From Polaribacter sp. SA4-10 (GTDB lineage: Bacteria > Bacteroidota > Bacteroidia > Flavobacteriales > Flavobacteriaceae): a stretch of DNA of 64,000 nt. Both the position numbers and the translations under genes were made by a program. Each line of letters begins with the position of its first letter. Position 1 is the stretch's first letter. Positions 1 to 7,037 of the stretch are shown one piece after another. The stretch covers positions 2,331,001 through 2,395,000 of the forward strand of contig NZ_CP019331.1 of NCBI RefSeq assembly GCF_002163835.1. The letters run 5' to 3'. Below the pieces are notes generated by a model that saw nothing but the letters and a program-made list of their open reading frames with translations, was not told the DNA's origin and ran no database searches.

Positions 1-2400
1 TTGGGTTTTAACATAGTTTGGGTTTTTATACACCCGAACCGATCCTGAATCAGTACCATTTAATCCATCATTACCAATAGCTCCAATTGCCACCACAGAT
101 CCATCGGTACTTAAACTCACTGAACTTCCTGAGTAATCATAAGCTACTTCCCCATCAATGTCTGCGCCTATTTGGGCCCAAGTACCCCCTGTGTTTTTAT
201 ACAAACGAACCGATCCTGAACGAGTACCATTTCCATCGTTATAAATCCCTCCAATTGCCACCACAGCACCATCGGAACTTAAACTCACTGAAGTTCCTGA
301 TTGATCTCCAGCTGTTTCTCCATCAATGTCTGCGCCGATTTGGGCCCAAGTACCACCTGTATTTTTATACAAACGAACAGATCCTGAATTAGCACCATTT
401 TCATCATTATAAATCCCTCCAATTGCCACCACAGATCCATCGGAACTTAAACTCACTGAAATTCCTGAGAAATCTCCAGCTGCTTCGCCATCAATGTCTG
501 CGCCGATTTGGTCCCAAGTACCACTTGTGTTTTTATACAAACGAACCGATCCTGAACTACTACCATTTCCAGCATTACGAGAAGCTCCAATTGCCACCAC
601 AGCACCATCGGAACTTAAACTCACTGAAGTTCCTAAGTAATCTCCAGCTGCTTCGCCATCAATGTCTGCGCCGATTTGGTCCCAAGTACCACCTGTATTT
701 TTATACAAACGAACCGATCCTGAACTAGTACCATTTCCATCATTATAAAGAGCTCCAATTGCCACCACAGATCCATCGGAACTTAAACTCACTGACCTTC
801 CTGATTCATCTCCAGCTGCTTCCCCATCAATGTCTGCGCCTATTTGATCCCAAGTACCACCTGTATTTTTATACAAACGAACCGATCCTGAACGATAACC
901 ATTTCCAGCATTACGAGGAGCTCCAATTGCCACCACAGATCCATCGGTACTTAAACTCACTGAACTTCCTGAGTAATCTCCAGCTGCTTCGCCATCAATA
1001 TCTGCGCCTATTTGGGCCCAAGTACCAGCTGTATTTTTATACAAACGAACGGATCCTGAACGAGTACCATTTCCATCATTATAAATCCCTCCAATTGCCA
1101 TCACAGATCCATCGAAACTTAAACTCACTGAACTTCCTGAGTAATCATCAGCTGCTTCCCCATCAATGTCTGCGCCTATTTGGGCCCAAGGATCATTTGT
1201 ATATTTATACAAACGAACCGATCCTGAATAAGCACCATTTAATCCATCATTATAACGAGCTCCAATTGCCACCACAGATCCATCGGAACTTAAACTCACT
1301 GAAAATCCTGATTCATCATTAGCTGCCTCCCCATCAATGTCTGCGCCTATTTGGGCCCAACTACCACTTGTATTTTTATACAAACGAACAGATCCTGAAT
1401 TTGATCCATTTCCATCATTATTACGAGCTCCAATTGCCACCACAGATCCATCGGAACTTAAACTCACTGACCATCCTGATTGATCTTGAGCTGCTTCCCC
1501 ATCAAGGTCTCCGCCTATTTGGACCCAACTACCACTTGTATTTTTATACAAACGAACCGATCCTGAATTAGCACCATTTTCATCATTATTAGGAGCTCCA
1601 ATTGCCACCACAGATCCATCGGAACTTAAACTCACTGAATGACCGGATTGATCTTGAGCTGCTTCCCCATCAATGTCTGCGCCTATTTGATCCCAAGTAC
1701 CACCTGTATTTTTATACAAACGAACAGATCCTGAATAAGCACCATTTAATCCATCATTAAGAAGAGCTCCAATTGCCACCACAGATCCATCGGAACTTAA
1801 ACTCACTGAAATTCCTGATTGATCTCCAGCTGCTTCCCCATCAATGTCTGCGCCGATTTGGGCCCAAGTACCACCTGTATTTTTATACAAACGAACAGAT
1901 CCTGAATTAGCACCATTTCCATCATTATAACGAGCTCCAATTGCCACCACAGATCCATCGGAACTTAAACTCACTGAAATTCCTGATTGATCATAAGCTG
2001 CTTCCCCATCAATGTCTGCGCCTATTTGGGCCCAAGTACCACTTGTGTTTTTATACAAACGAACCGATCCTGAATTAGCTCCATTTCCATCATTATAAGG
2101 AGCTCCAATTGCCACCACAGATCCATCGGAACTTAAACTCACTGACCTTCCTGAGTAATCTTCAGCTGCTTCCCCATCAATGTCTGCGCCTATTTTGTCC
2201 CAACTACCACCTGTATTTTTATACAAACGAACCGATCCTGAATTTGATCCATTTACTCCATCATTAAAAGGAGCTCCAATTGCCATCACAGATCCATCGG
2301 AACTTAAACTCACTGAGCTTCCTGAGTAATCTCCAGCTGCTTCGCCATCAATGTCTGCGCCTATTTGGGTTTGGGCTTGTAGGTTTATAAAACTTACTAA
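1..2400 (-). repeat. Array of ~14 near-identical 168/171-bp coding repeats
   Basis: The phrase encoding IGADIDGE recurs at about 155, 323, 490, 658, 826, 994, 1162, 1334, 1500, 1670, 1842, 2010, 2178 and 2348. Spacing is 168 bp, or 171 bp where one residue is inserted (NDGLNG in place of NDGNG). All copies stay in one reading frame. Variation is concentrated in a few codons: D/SYSG, NDG-linker, TWAQ/SWDK. Confidence 0.9.
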
Positions 2401-2439
2401 AAAGCAGGTTTGTAAAACCAATAATTTAAAATTTTTCAT
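1..2439 (-). CDS. Secreted FG-GAP-like beta-propeller repeat protein (partial, open at left edge)
   Basis: The minus frame is open from the ATG at 2439 to base 1 with no stop codon, so the C-terminus lies outside the window. The first ~22 residues (MKNFKLLVLQTCFLVSFINLQAQ) are a signal peptide. About 14 tandem units of 56-57 residues follow. Each has the pattern IGADIDGEAAGDYSG-SVSLSSDGSVVAIGAP-ND-SGSVRLYKN. The G(S/A)P and SVSLSSDG motifs resemble FG-GAP-type propeller blades, so 14 units could form two seven-bladed propellers. The last unit in the window diverges (VYKNPNYVKTQ), which suggests the end of the array. Such proteins in this group often end in a type IX secretion tail, but that part is not visible here. 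The function is probably extracellular or cell-surface; the ligand is unknown. Confidence 0.85.
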   Translation of the reverse strand, partial: MKNFKLLVLQTCFLVSFINLQAQTQIGADIDGEAAGDYSGSSVSLSSDGSVMAIGAPFNDGVNGSNSGSVRLYKNTGGSWDKIGADIDGEAAEDYSGRSVSLSSDGSVVAIGAPYNDGNGANSGSVRLYKNTSGTWAQIGADIDGEAAYDQSGISVSLSSDGSVVAIGARYNDGNGANSGSVRLYKNTGGTWAQIGADIDGEAAGDQSGISVSLSSDGSVVAIGALLNDGLNGAYSGSVRLYKNTGGTWDQIGADIDGEAAQDQSGHSVSLSSDGSVVAIGAPNNDENGANSGSVRLYKNTSGSWVQIGGDLDGEAAQDQSGWSVSLSSDGSVVAIGARNNDGNGSNSGSVRLYKNTSGSWAQIGADIDGEAANDESGFSVSLSSDGSVVAIGARYNDGLNGAYSGSVRLYKYTNDPWAQIGADIDGEAADDYSGSSVSLSFDGSVMAIGGIYNDGNGTRSGSVRLYKNTAGTWAQIGADIDGEAAGDYSGSSVSLSTDGSVVAIGAPRNAGNGYRSGSVRLYKNTGGTWDQIGADIDGEAAGDESGRSVSLSSDGSVVAIGALYNDGNGTSSGSVRLYKNTGGTWDQIGADIDGEAAGDYLGTSVSLSSDGAVVAIGASRNAGNGSSSGSVRLYKNTSGTWDQIGADIDGEAAGDFSGISVSLSSDGSVVAIGGIYNDENGANSGSVRLYKNTGGTWAQIGADIDGETAGDQSGTSVSLSSDGAVVAIGGIYNDGNGTRSGSVRLYKNTGGTWAQIGADIDGEVAYDYSGSSVSLSTDGSVVAIGAIGNDGLNGTDSGSVRVYKNPNYVKTQ

Positions 2440-2530
2440 AGCTATTTATTTAATAACCTGTAATCTAGTATAAAGGAAGAGACTTTAACTACGTATAGAT
2501 ACCCTATTTTTAGATTATGAAGTATAAATA

Positions 2531-2776
2531 ATGTACTCTTTGTTTTTAGTTGAAGCTCCTAATTTTCCATTAAGAAGCATGAAAATTAGAGATGAAAGAC
2601 ATGGGCCTACAAGTTGGGTTTCAATAATTATTAGAGAAGGAAAATTTAGACAAGTGAGAAAAATGACTGCTGCTGTTGGTTTCCCTACATTGCGTTTAAT
2701 ACGTGTTAGAATAGGTGAGGTTAAATTAGAGAACTTAGAAGTTGGTGAAGTAAAAGAAGTAACCTGTTTTACTTAA
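2531..2776 (+). pseudogene. C-terminal remnant of an RluE/RsuA-type 23S rRNA pseudouridine synthase
   Basis: The 81-residue frame holds only the final part of a family normally about 180-240 residues long. Visible marks are the segment PNFPLRSMKIRDERHGPTSW, then EGKFRQVRKMTAAVGFPTLRL and IRVRIG, which match the C-terminal motifs of RluE/RsuA enzymes. The catalytic Asp region and the N-terminal domain are absent. An in-frame TAA lies only two codons before the ATG. The fragment is probably non-functional, left behind when the adjacent DNA was replaced. Expression of the stump cannot be excluded. Confidence 0.75.
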
Positions 2777-2790
2777 AATAACCGCAAAAA

Positions 2791-2819
2791 AAAAGAGAAG
2801 TAAAAATTACTTCTCTTTT
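2791..2819. terminator. Bidirectional hairpin terminator
   Basis: A perfect 13-bp stem (AAAAGAGAAGTAA / TTACTTCTCTTTT) with an AAA loop lies between the synthase remnant on the plus strand and the outer-membrane gene on the minus strand. A/T runs on both sides suit termination from either direction. Confidence 0.75.
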
Positions 2820-2826
2820 AAATTTC

Positions 2827-3414
2827 TTAAAATTCAAATCCTACAGAGATTTGCCAAAGTCTATTTTTTGGTTTGTCTTCATCGTAAATATCATTTTGTC
2901 CTATGTGATATCTTGCCGCTAAAGTGAAGCCTGCATCACTTTTAAAACCTGCACCTAAATTTACACCCCAATCAAAATTATTTGGTTCTAACTCTCTTGA
3001 TGTATCTCCAAAAATAAAATCAGAATCATATGTTTCTTTGTGTGAAATTGAAAATCCTACTTGTGGTCCTGCTTCTAAAAAGAAGCTTTTCATAGGGTAT
3101 AATTTTAACATCAACGGAACATTTAAATAATCTAACTTTTGAGTAAAGGTTCCATCCTCATCTATCATTTTGTACCCTTGCTGCGAGTATAAAATTTCTG
3201 GTTGAACAGAAATATATTTACCAATATAAGACTCCACATAGATACCCAGGTGAAAGCCATGTAATCTTTCTGTTTCTGAGGTTCCATCAAAACTAACTGA
3301 AGAGACATTATACCCTCCTTTAATACCTGCTGTTGCTTTATTTTTTCTGTCTTGTGCATTTAATGATAAAGTACTTACAATCATTACTGCAATTGCTATA
3401 TATGTTGTTTTCAT
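2827..3414 (-). CDS. Outer-membrane beta-barrel protein (porin-family, OMP_b-brl_2 type)
   Basis: The protein has 195 residues when started at MKTTYIAIAVMIVSTLSLNA, which gives a clean signal peptide. A longer frame to 3471 would add an implausible basic tail that overlaps the preceding gene. After the signal come alternating beta segments, e.g. GIKGGYNVSS, LGIYVESYIGKYISVQPEILYSQQGYK, LNVPLMLKLYP, FFLEAGPQVGFS. It ends in an aromatic (VGFEF), typical of small Bacteroidota barrels. The start lies about 20 bp after the metalloprotease stop, so the two are probably co-transcribed. Role: outer-membrane component of the leftward half of the signalling island; substrate unknown. Confidence 0.8.
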   Translation of the reverse strand: MKTTYIAIAVMIVSTLSLNAQDRKNKATAGIKGGYNVSSVSFDGTSETERLHGFHLGIYVESYIGKYISVQPEILYSQQGYKMIDEDGTFTQKLDYLNVPLMLKLYPMKSFFLEAGPQVGFSISHKETYDSDFIFGDTSRELEPNNFDWGVNLGAGFKSDAGFTLAARYHIGQNDIYDEDKPKNRLWQISVGFEF

Positions 3415-3434
3415 TTTTTTAGTTTTTAAAAGCG

Positions 3435-4220
3435 TTATCTTCCTCCGTTTGCCTTTAAATCGGCTAAACATTGTGCATCTAATTTAGGTACTTGACCTCC
3501 AGAAATCATAGTGTCTATTCCCTGGCTTGTTTCTGCAGCAAAATACATTAAACAGCTCTCTTCAACACAGTGTCCTGCATGATCCGGGTCTTCGTGGTCA
3601 CTTTGCAAGTCCGTTCCTATATTTGTTAATCCTAAAATATGTCCGAATTCATGATGAATTACAGCGGATTCTAACAAACTTCTCTCTGGCTCAAAAGTGC
3701 TGTTACTTAAACCTCGTATTGTTTCTTCATAAATTACAAAAGAAGTGTTCCAATAGGCAGAACCTAAAATTGAACCTTGGTTTGAATCTCTTGAAGAGTT
3801 TCCGTTGATAAACAATACCCAAACTGCAATTGTTGAACTAGAATTATATTGTGTTCTGAATTCTTTTTCAATATCCGCTACTTCTTCGGTAGTATATTCT
3901 GTTTTTCCTGTAGCTGAAATTTCCTTTTCAATAAACGTTACTCCTGCTGTTTTAAAAGTCCTATCTTCTATAAAGTTTTTAAAATTATCTAATGCTTCTT
4001 GTGTTGGTTTAAAGCCTTCAATAAAAGCAATTTCAACAATCATTTTATCAAACGTATTTGCAGAAAGTAAATCGTTAGCAGAAGACCCTGTTTGTTGTCT
4101 ATTTGAAGCCACATTGATAGTGTCTCCTGTAGCTGGATCTATGATTTGTTCTGTTTCTTCTGAAGAACATGAAAAAAAGATGCTACAAACTAAAATTACT
4201 CTTAATATATTATGTTTCAT
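3435..4220 (-). CDS. Lipoprotein zinc metalloprotease ('membrane metalloprotease' type)
   Basis: The protein has 261 residues. Residues 1-18 form an SPII signal with lipobox (IFFSC18SS), so it is probably anchored in a membrane facing the periplasm or the outside. The zinc motif HHEFGHILGLTN spans residues 189-200, followed by a His/Asp-rich stretch (H209, H214, H217) and a CVEESCLMYF segment with Met225 as a probable Met-turn and Cys218/Cys223 as a likely disulfide. This is metzincin-like, but the third ligand place of HExxHxxGxxH/D is Asn200. It precedes the barrel gene and follows the repeat lipoprotein after an 83-bp gap holding a hairpin. Substrate unknown. Confidence 0.8.
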   Translation of the reverse strand: MKHNILRVILVCSIFFSCSSEETEQIIDPATGDTINVASNRQQTGSSANDLLSANTFDKMIVEIAFIEGFKPTQEALDNFKNFIEDRTFKTAGVTFIEKEISATGKTEYTTEEVADIEKEFRTQYNSSSTIAVWVLFINGNSSRDSNQGSILGSAYWNTSFVIYEETIRGLSNSTFEPERSLLESAVIHHEFGHILGLTNIGTDLQSDHEDPDHAGHCVEESCLMYFAAETSQGIDTMISGGQVPKLDAQCLADLKANGGR

Positions 4221-4237
4221 TTTGCTTTTATTTAAAA

Positions 4238-4275
4238 CTTTACAACTATTATAAACTTCTATAATAGTTGTAAAG
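4238..4275 (-). terminator. Perfect 16-bp hairpin between the lipoprotein and metalloprotease genes
   Basis: The arms CTTTACAACTATTATA (4238-4253) and its exact complement (4260-4275) flank a 6-nt loop. On the minus strand it lies 3' of the repeat lipoprotein and 18 bp before the metalloprotease ATG. Only a short T run follows, so it may be a partial terminator, an attenuator or an mRNA-stabilising 3' end. Confidence 0.55.
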
Positions 4276-4303
4276 TATCATTTATTTACTTGGGTTAAAG
4301 ATA

Positions 4304-5356
4304 TTAAATCTTCTTAAAAGCTAATGTTACAGAAGCGTCCGTTTTACTTGTTAAAGTAATAACTGTATCGCTATAAGCACTCACAATAAAATCATTTCCT
4401 AAAGCACTTACTGCTGTATTACTTGCAAAGCTAATATCTACAAAAACTTCGATTTCTGAACTTACAGTGTACGTTCCCTCAATTTCATCTAATGTTGCGT
4501 TTGCCTGGTTTTTAGCAACTATTTTTAAATCGTTCGTAAATTCTATCGTATAATCTGCATAGTCGTTTGCTGTTTCAACACCACCCGTAATAAAAGTTTC
4601 TACTTTAAATATAGATCCACTTAAGATTGCCTCTACTTCAACTGCACTTTCTGCTGCTTCCTCTTCTTCCTCTTCTGTTTGTAAACAATCTGAAATTGCA
4701 CTTTGAAACTCTGCATCACTTCCTATTTGAATAGAAGTTCCGTTACTTGCAGTTACATTCATTGGATAATTTACTGAAAACAACTCGTCTGATTGTAAGT
4801 CTGACATAAATGTATACAGTTGTTGTTGTGATTGAATAACTACACTTCCTGTTTGTTCTATACTTACATTATAGGTTAACATTGTTATTGGAAAATCGAT
4901 CTCTACACAAGAAATAGCGTCATTTCCTTCCTCTTCTGCACTTTCACATGCTTCTTTTAATTCGTCTAAGTCTGACTGGCTTTGTAAAGTAACTTGTGTA
5001 TGACTGCTTGTTATTACTCTAATAGGAAATTGAAAAGTTACAACATCACTATCGTCATTAAATTCTCCCATAATATTTAAAACTGCTGAGAAATCTAATT
5101 TACTTATTATAGTAATACTTTGTCCGTTTACTGCTGCTGTTAATGGGAATAATAATTCTGTACAAGAGTTACCATCTAAAAAGTCGTCATCAGAACCGTC
5201 ATTCTTAGCAGCTCTTTCATAATTAGAGGCAGTTGGCGATGTAGATGAATTTGCATTTGGATTGGTACCCACTTGTGAATTTTCTTCAGATTGACATGAT
5301 GTAAATCCTAAAATTGCTGTGAAAGCAATTGCTGTAAATAATTTAAATGTTTTCAT
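4304..5356 (-). CDS. Acidic lipoprotein with four internal repeats, function unknown
   Basis: The protein has 350 residues when started at MKTFKLFTAIAFTAILGFTSC, with lipobox Cys21. Upstream in-frame codons to 5404 have no signal-like character. After a low-complexity Asn/Ser linker come four related segments: TELLFPLTAAVNGQSITI, VTFQFPIRVITSSHTQVTL, VEIDFPITMLTYNV and FSVNYPMNVTASNGTSIQI. Each is followed by an S-(D/Q)-(L/F) helix-like stretch, usually ending near a Cys. An EEEEEEAAES stretch precedes a C-terminal beta-rich domain. I do not recognise a named family. It is the first gene of a leftward group divergent from the sigma factor and is preceded by the GTAGGGTAAA element. A surface-exposed or receptor-partner role is plausible. 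Confidence 0.75.
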   Translation of the reverse strand: MKTFKLFTAIAFTAILGFTSCQSEENSQVGTNPNANSSTSPTASNYERAAKNDGSDDDFLDGNSCTELLFPLTAAVNGQSITIISKLDFSAVLNIMGEFNDDSDVVTFQFPIRVITSSHTQVTLQSQSDLDELKEACESAEEEGNDAISCVEIDFPITMLTYNVSIEQTGSVVIQSQQQLYTFMSDLQSDELFSVNYPMNVTASNGTSIQIGSDAEFQSAISDCLQTEEEEEEAAESAVEVEAILSGSIFKVETFITGGVETANDYADYTIEFTNDLKIVAKNQANATLDEIEGTYTVSSEIEVFVDISFASNTAVSALGNDFIVSAYSDTVITLTSKTDASVTLAFKKI

Positions 5357-5390
5357 ATTAATAGATTTAATGATTAATGTTTCTTGTTTA

Positions 5391-5425
5391 TATAAGTAAA
5401 ACAACTTTGTACTACTTTACCCTAC
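5391..5425 (-). promoter_or_regulatory. Candidate ECF-dependent promoter element, copy A (lipoprotein gene)
   Basis: Read on the minus strand: GTAGGGTAAA (5425-5416), 9 nt, then AGTTGTTTTACTTATA (5406-5391). The element begins exactly 69 nt before the lipoprotein ATG at 5356. The same bipartite sequence with the same 9-nt gap recurs 72 bp away (copy B), and the first half recurs before the fecR-like gene. Inference: -35 and -10 elements of the neighbouring sigma factor. Confidence 0.6.
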
Positions 5426-5462
5426 TTATTCTTTTTTTGAATGGTTATTATTTTTGCCCATC

Positions 5463-5497
5463 TATAAGTAAAACAACTAAACGTTTATTTACCCTAC
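5463..5497 (-). promoter_or_regulatory. Candidate ECF-dependent promoter element, copy B
   Basis: It carries the same bipartite sequence as copy A with identical 9-nt spacing: GTAGGGTAAA at 5497-5488 and AGTTGTTTTACTTATA at 5478-5463, in minus orientation. It lies 141 nt before the lipoprotein ATG and overlaps the probable -7 box of the divergent sigma gene, so it could serve as a second promoter or as a regulator site. Confidence 0.5.
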
Positions 5498-5502
5498 CTT
5501 TG
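5495..5502 (+). promoter_or_regulatory. Probable -7 box of the sigma factor gene
   Basis: TACCTTTG fits the Bacteroidota -7 consensus TAnnTTTG and lies 40 bp before the sigma factor ATG. Its first three bases overlap element copy B. I found no convincing -33 TTG at the usual distance. Confidence 0.45.
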
Positions 5503-5542
5503 TCTTATAAAATTATAAGATTTTATATTTTAAACCCCCTTT

Positions 5543-6052
5543 ATGACTGATAAATCACTTTGTGATGAAATTTATTTTAATAAGTTCTACTCTTCTCACA
5601 TTCAGTCTGCAAGTAATTTTGCATACTATAAAAGCGGAGAGAAAAATACCTCTTTAGATTTAGCACAAGAAGCATTTATAAAAATTTGGGAGAATTGTGC
5701 TAAAATAGAATTTGAAAAAGCAAAGTCTTATTTATTTACAGTTATTAACAATCTTTTTTTAAATAAAGTTAAACACGAAAAAGTAGTTTTCGAATATGCC
5801 AAAAGCAGTCCTTATTTAGATGTTGATAACCAAAGTCCAGATTATTTATTAGAGGAAGAAGAGTTTAAAGACAAATTAAAAAGGGCAATTGCAGATTTAA
5901 CTGAAGGAGAACGTGAAGTTTTTTTGATGAACAGAATTGATGGTAAAAAATACAGAGAAATAGCAGAACTATTAGAAATATCTCAGAAAGCAGTTGAAAA
6001 ACGCATGTCATTAGCCTTAAAAAAATTAAGAAATAAAATAGACGGAATTTAA
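5543..6052 (+). CDS. FecI-like ECF sigma-70 factor
   Basis: The protein has 169 residues, the usual length for ECF factors. Region 2 is near residues 10-75 (DLAQEAFIKIWEN is the core-binding helix). Region 4 is near residues 110-165 (LTEGEREVFLMNRIDGKKYREIAELL, then a helix-turn-helix recognition segment ISQKAVEKRMSLALKKLR). This belongs to the Bacteroidota expansion of FecI-type sigma factors. The fecR-like gene follows after 70 bp and the TonB transducer after that, the classic cell-surface signalling order. Its likely targets are the GTAGGGTAAA promoters on both sides of the gene. The inducing signal is unknown. Confidence 0.92.
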   Translation: MTDKSLCDEIYFNKFYSSHIQSASNFAYYKSGEKNTSLDLAQEAFIKIWENCAKIEFEKAKSYLFTVINNLFLNKVKHEKVVFEYAKSSPYLDVDNQSPDYLLEEEEFKDKLKRAIADLTEGEREVFLMNRIDGKKYREIAELLEISQKAVEKRMSLALKKLRNKIDGI

Positions 6053-6053
6053 G

Positions 6054-6088
6054 GTAGGGTAAACTACTTTTTAAGTGTTACATATATA
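6054..6088 (+). promoter_or_regulatory. Candidate ECF-dependent promoter element, copy C (fecR-like gene)
   Basis: GTAGGGTAAA at 6054-6063 is followed after 9 nt by AAGTGTTACATATATA, which matches the second half of copies A and B at 10 of 16 positions, including TGTT and the final TATA. It starts exactly 69 nt before the fecR-like ATG at 6123, the same distance as copy A from its gene. Confidence 0.6.
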
Positions 6089-6122
6089 GAAGTACTAAAA
6101 TATTGAAACAAGTTCATCAAAA

Positions 6123-7037
6123 ATGAAACACGAAAAAGAAATATTAAAATGGCTAAACAAAGAAATCTCTGATGAGGAACTATTGCGTTTAAAAGAAACT
6201 GAAAATTTTAAAACTTTAGATAAAATTTCTCATTATAGTACTCAATTTGAAGTACCAAAAGTAGATGTAGAAAAAGCCCTTGTAGATTTAAAAAATAAGA
6301 TAAAAAACAAGTCTAAGAAAGGCAAAGTTGTCTCCTTTAATTTTAAAAACTTATACAAATATGCTGCAGCAATTGTAATCTTAATAACTACTTCTTACTA
6401 TTTATTTTTTAACAACCAAGTAGATTTTAATACCCAATTTGCAGAAACAAAAACCTTTAATTTACCAGATAATTCTGAAGTTATTCTAAACGCAAATTCA
6501 GAAATTACCTACTCTAAAACAGTGTGGAAAGAAAGTAGAAATTTAACTTTAAATGGAGAAGCTTATTTTAAAGTTAAGAAAGGAAAAAAGTTTACTGTAA
6601 ATACAGAAATTGGAGAAGTAACCGTACTTGGAACTCAATTTAATGTAAAAGAAAGAGCGGGTTATTTTGAGGTAAAAACCTACGAAGGTTTGGTAAGTGT
6701 CTCTTATAAAGACACACTTGTAAAATTACCTAGAGGAACTATTTTTAAAGTAGTCAATGGTATTATAGATACAACCAATACTTTTGATGTAAGTGAAAAA
6801 TCTTGGTTACAAAAAGAATCCAACTTTAAAAGCATACAACTTCGTTTTGTTTTAGCTGAAATAGAAAATCAGTTTGGTTACAAAATAGAAACAAAAGATA
6901 TTGACTTAAATAAATTATATTCTGGTGGTTTTACCCATACAGATATCAATATTGCATTGAAATCTGTAACAATTCCGTTACAATTATCATATAAAATTGA
7001 AGGTAAAAAAATTACTATATTTAATTATGGTGAATAA
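6123..7037 (+). CDS. FecR-family anti-sigma factor
   Basis: The protein has 304 residues. The N-terminal ~75 residues are cytoplasmic and helical and should bind the sigma factor. One membrane span lies near residues 78-98 (YKYAAAIVILITTSYYLFF). The periplasmic FecR domain follows (around residues 110-200: FNLPDNSEVILNANSEI, GEAYFKVKKGKKFTVNT, VLGTQFNVK), then a C-terminal DUF4974-like domain (FKSIQLRFVLAEIENQFGYKI) that probably contacts the STN domain of the receptor. Its 3' end overlaps the transducer gene by 11 bp, so translation of the two is likely coupled. Role: relays receptor occupancy across the inner membrane. Confidence 0.92.
   Translation: MKHEKEILKWLNKEISDEELLRLKETENFKTLDKISHYSTQFEVPKVDVEKALVDLKNKIKNKSKKGKVVSFNFKNLYKYAAAIVILITTSYYLFFNNQVDFNTQFAETKTFNLPDNSEVILNANSEITYSKTVWKESRNLTLNGEAYFKVKKGKKFTVNTEIGEVTVLGTQFNVKERAGYFEVKTYEGLVSVSYKDTLVKLPRGTIFKVVNGIIDTTNTFDVSEKSWLQKESNFKSIQLRFVLAEIENQFGYKIETKDIDLNKLYSGGFTHTDINIALKSVTIPLQLSYKIEGKKITIFNYGE

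Noticed and set aside
87..1571. Four plus-strand ORFs rich in PPQIHRNLNSL-like repeats
   Set aside because: They are in-phase shadows of the minus-strand beta-propeller repeats; the minus frame has a signal peptide and no stops.
1..2400. CRISPR-like periodicity
   Set aside because: Units of 168/171 bp are translated repeats without short direct repeats and unique spacers.
3527..4254. Plus-strand ORFs opposite the metalloprotease
   Set aside because: Composition and overlap show they are antisense shadows of the lipoprotease gene.
6997..7026. TonB transducer start at MKVKKLL
   Set aside because: The extra codons overlap the fecR-like gene and spoil the signal peptide, which begins cleanly at 7027.
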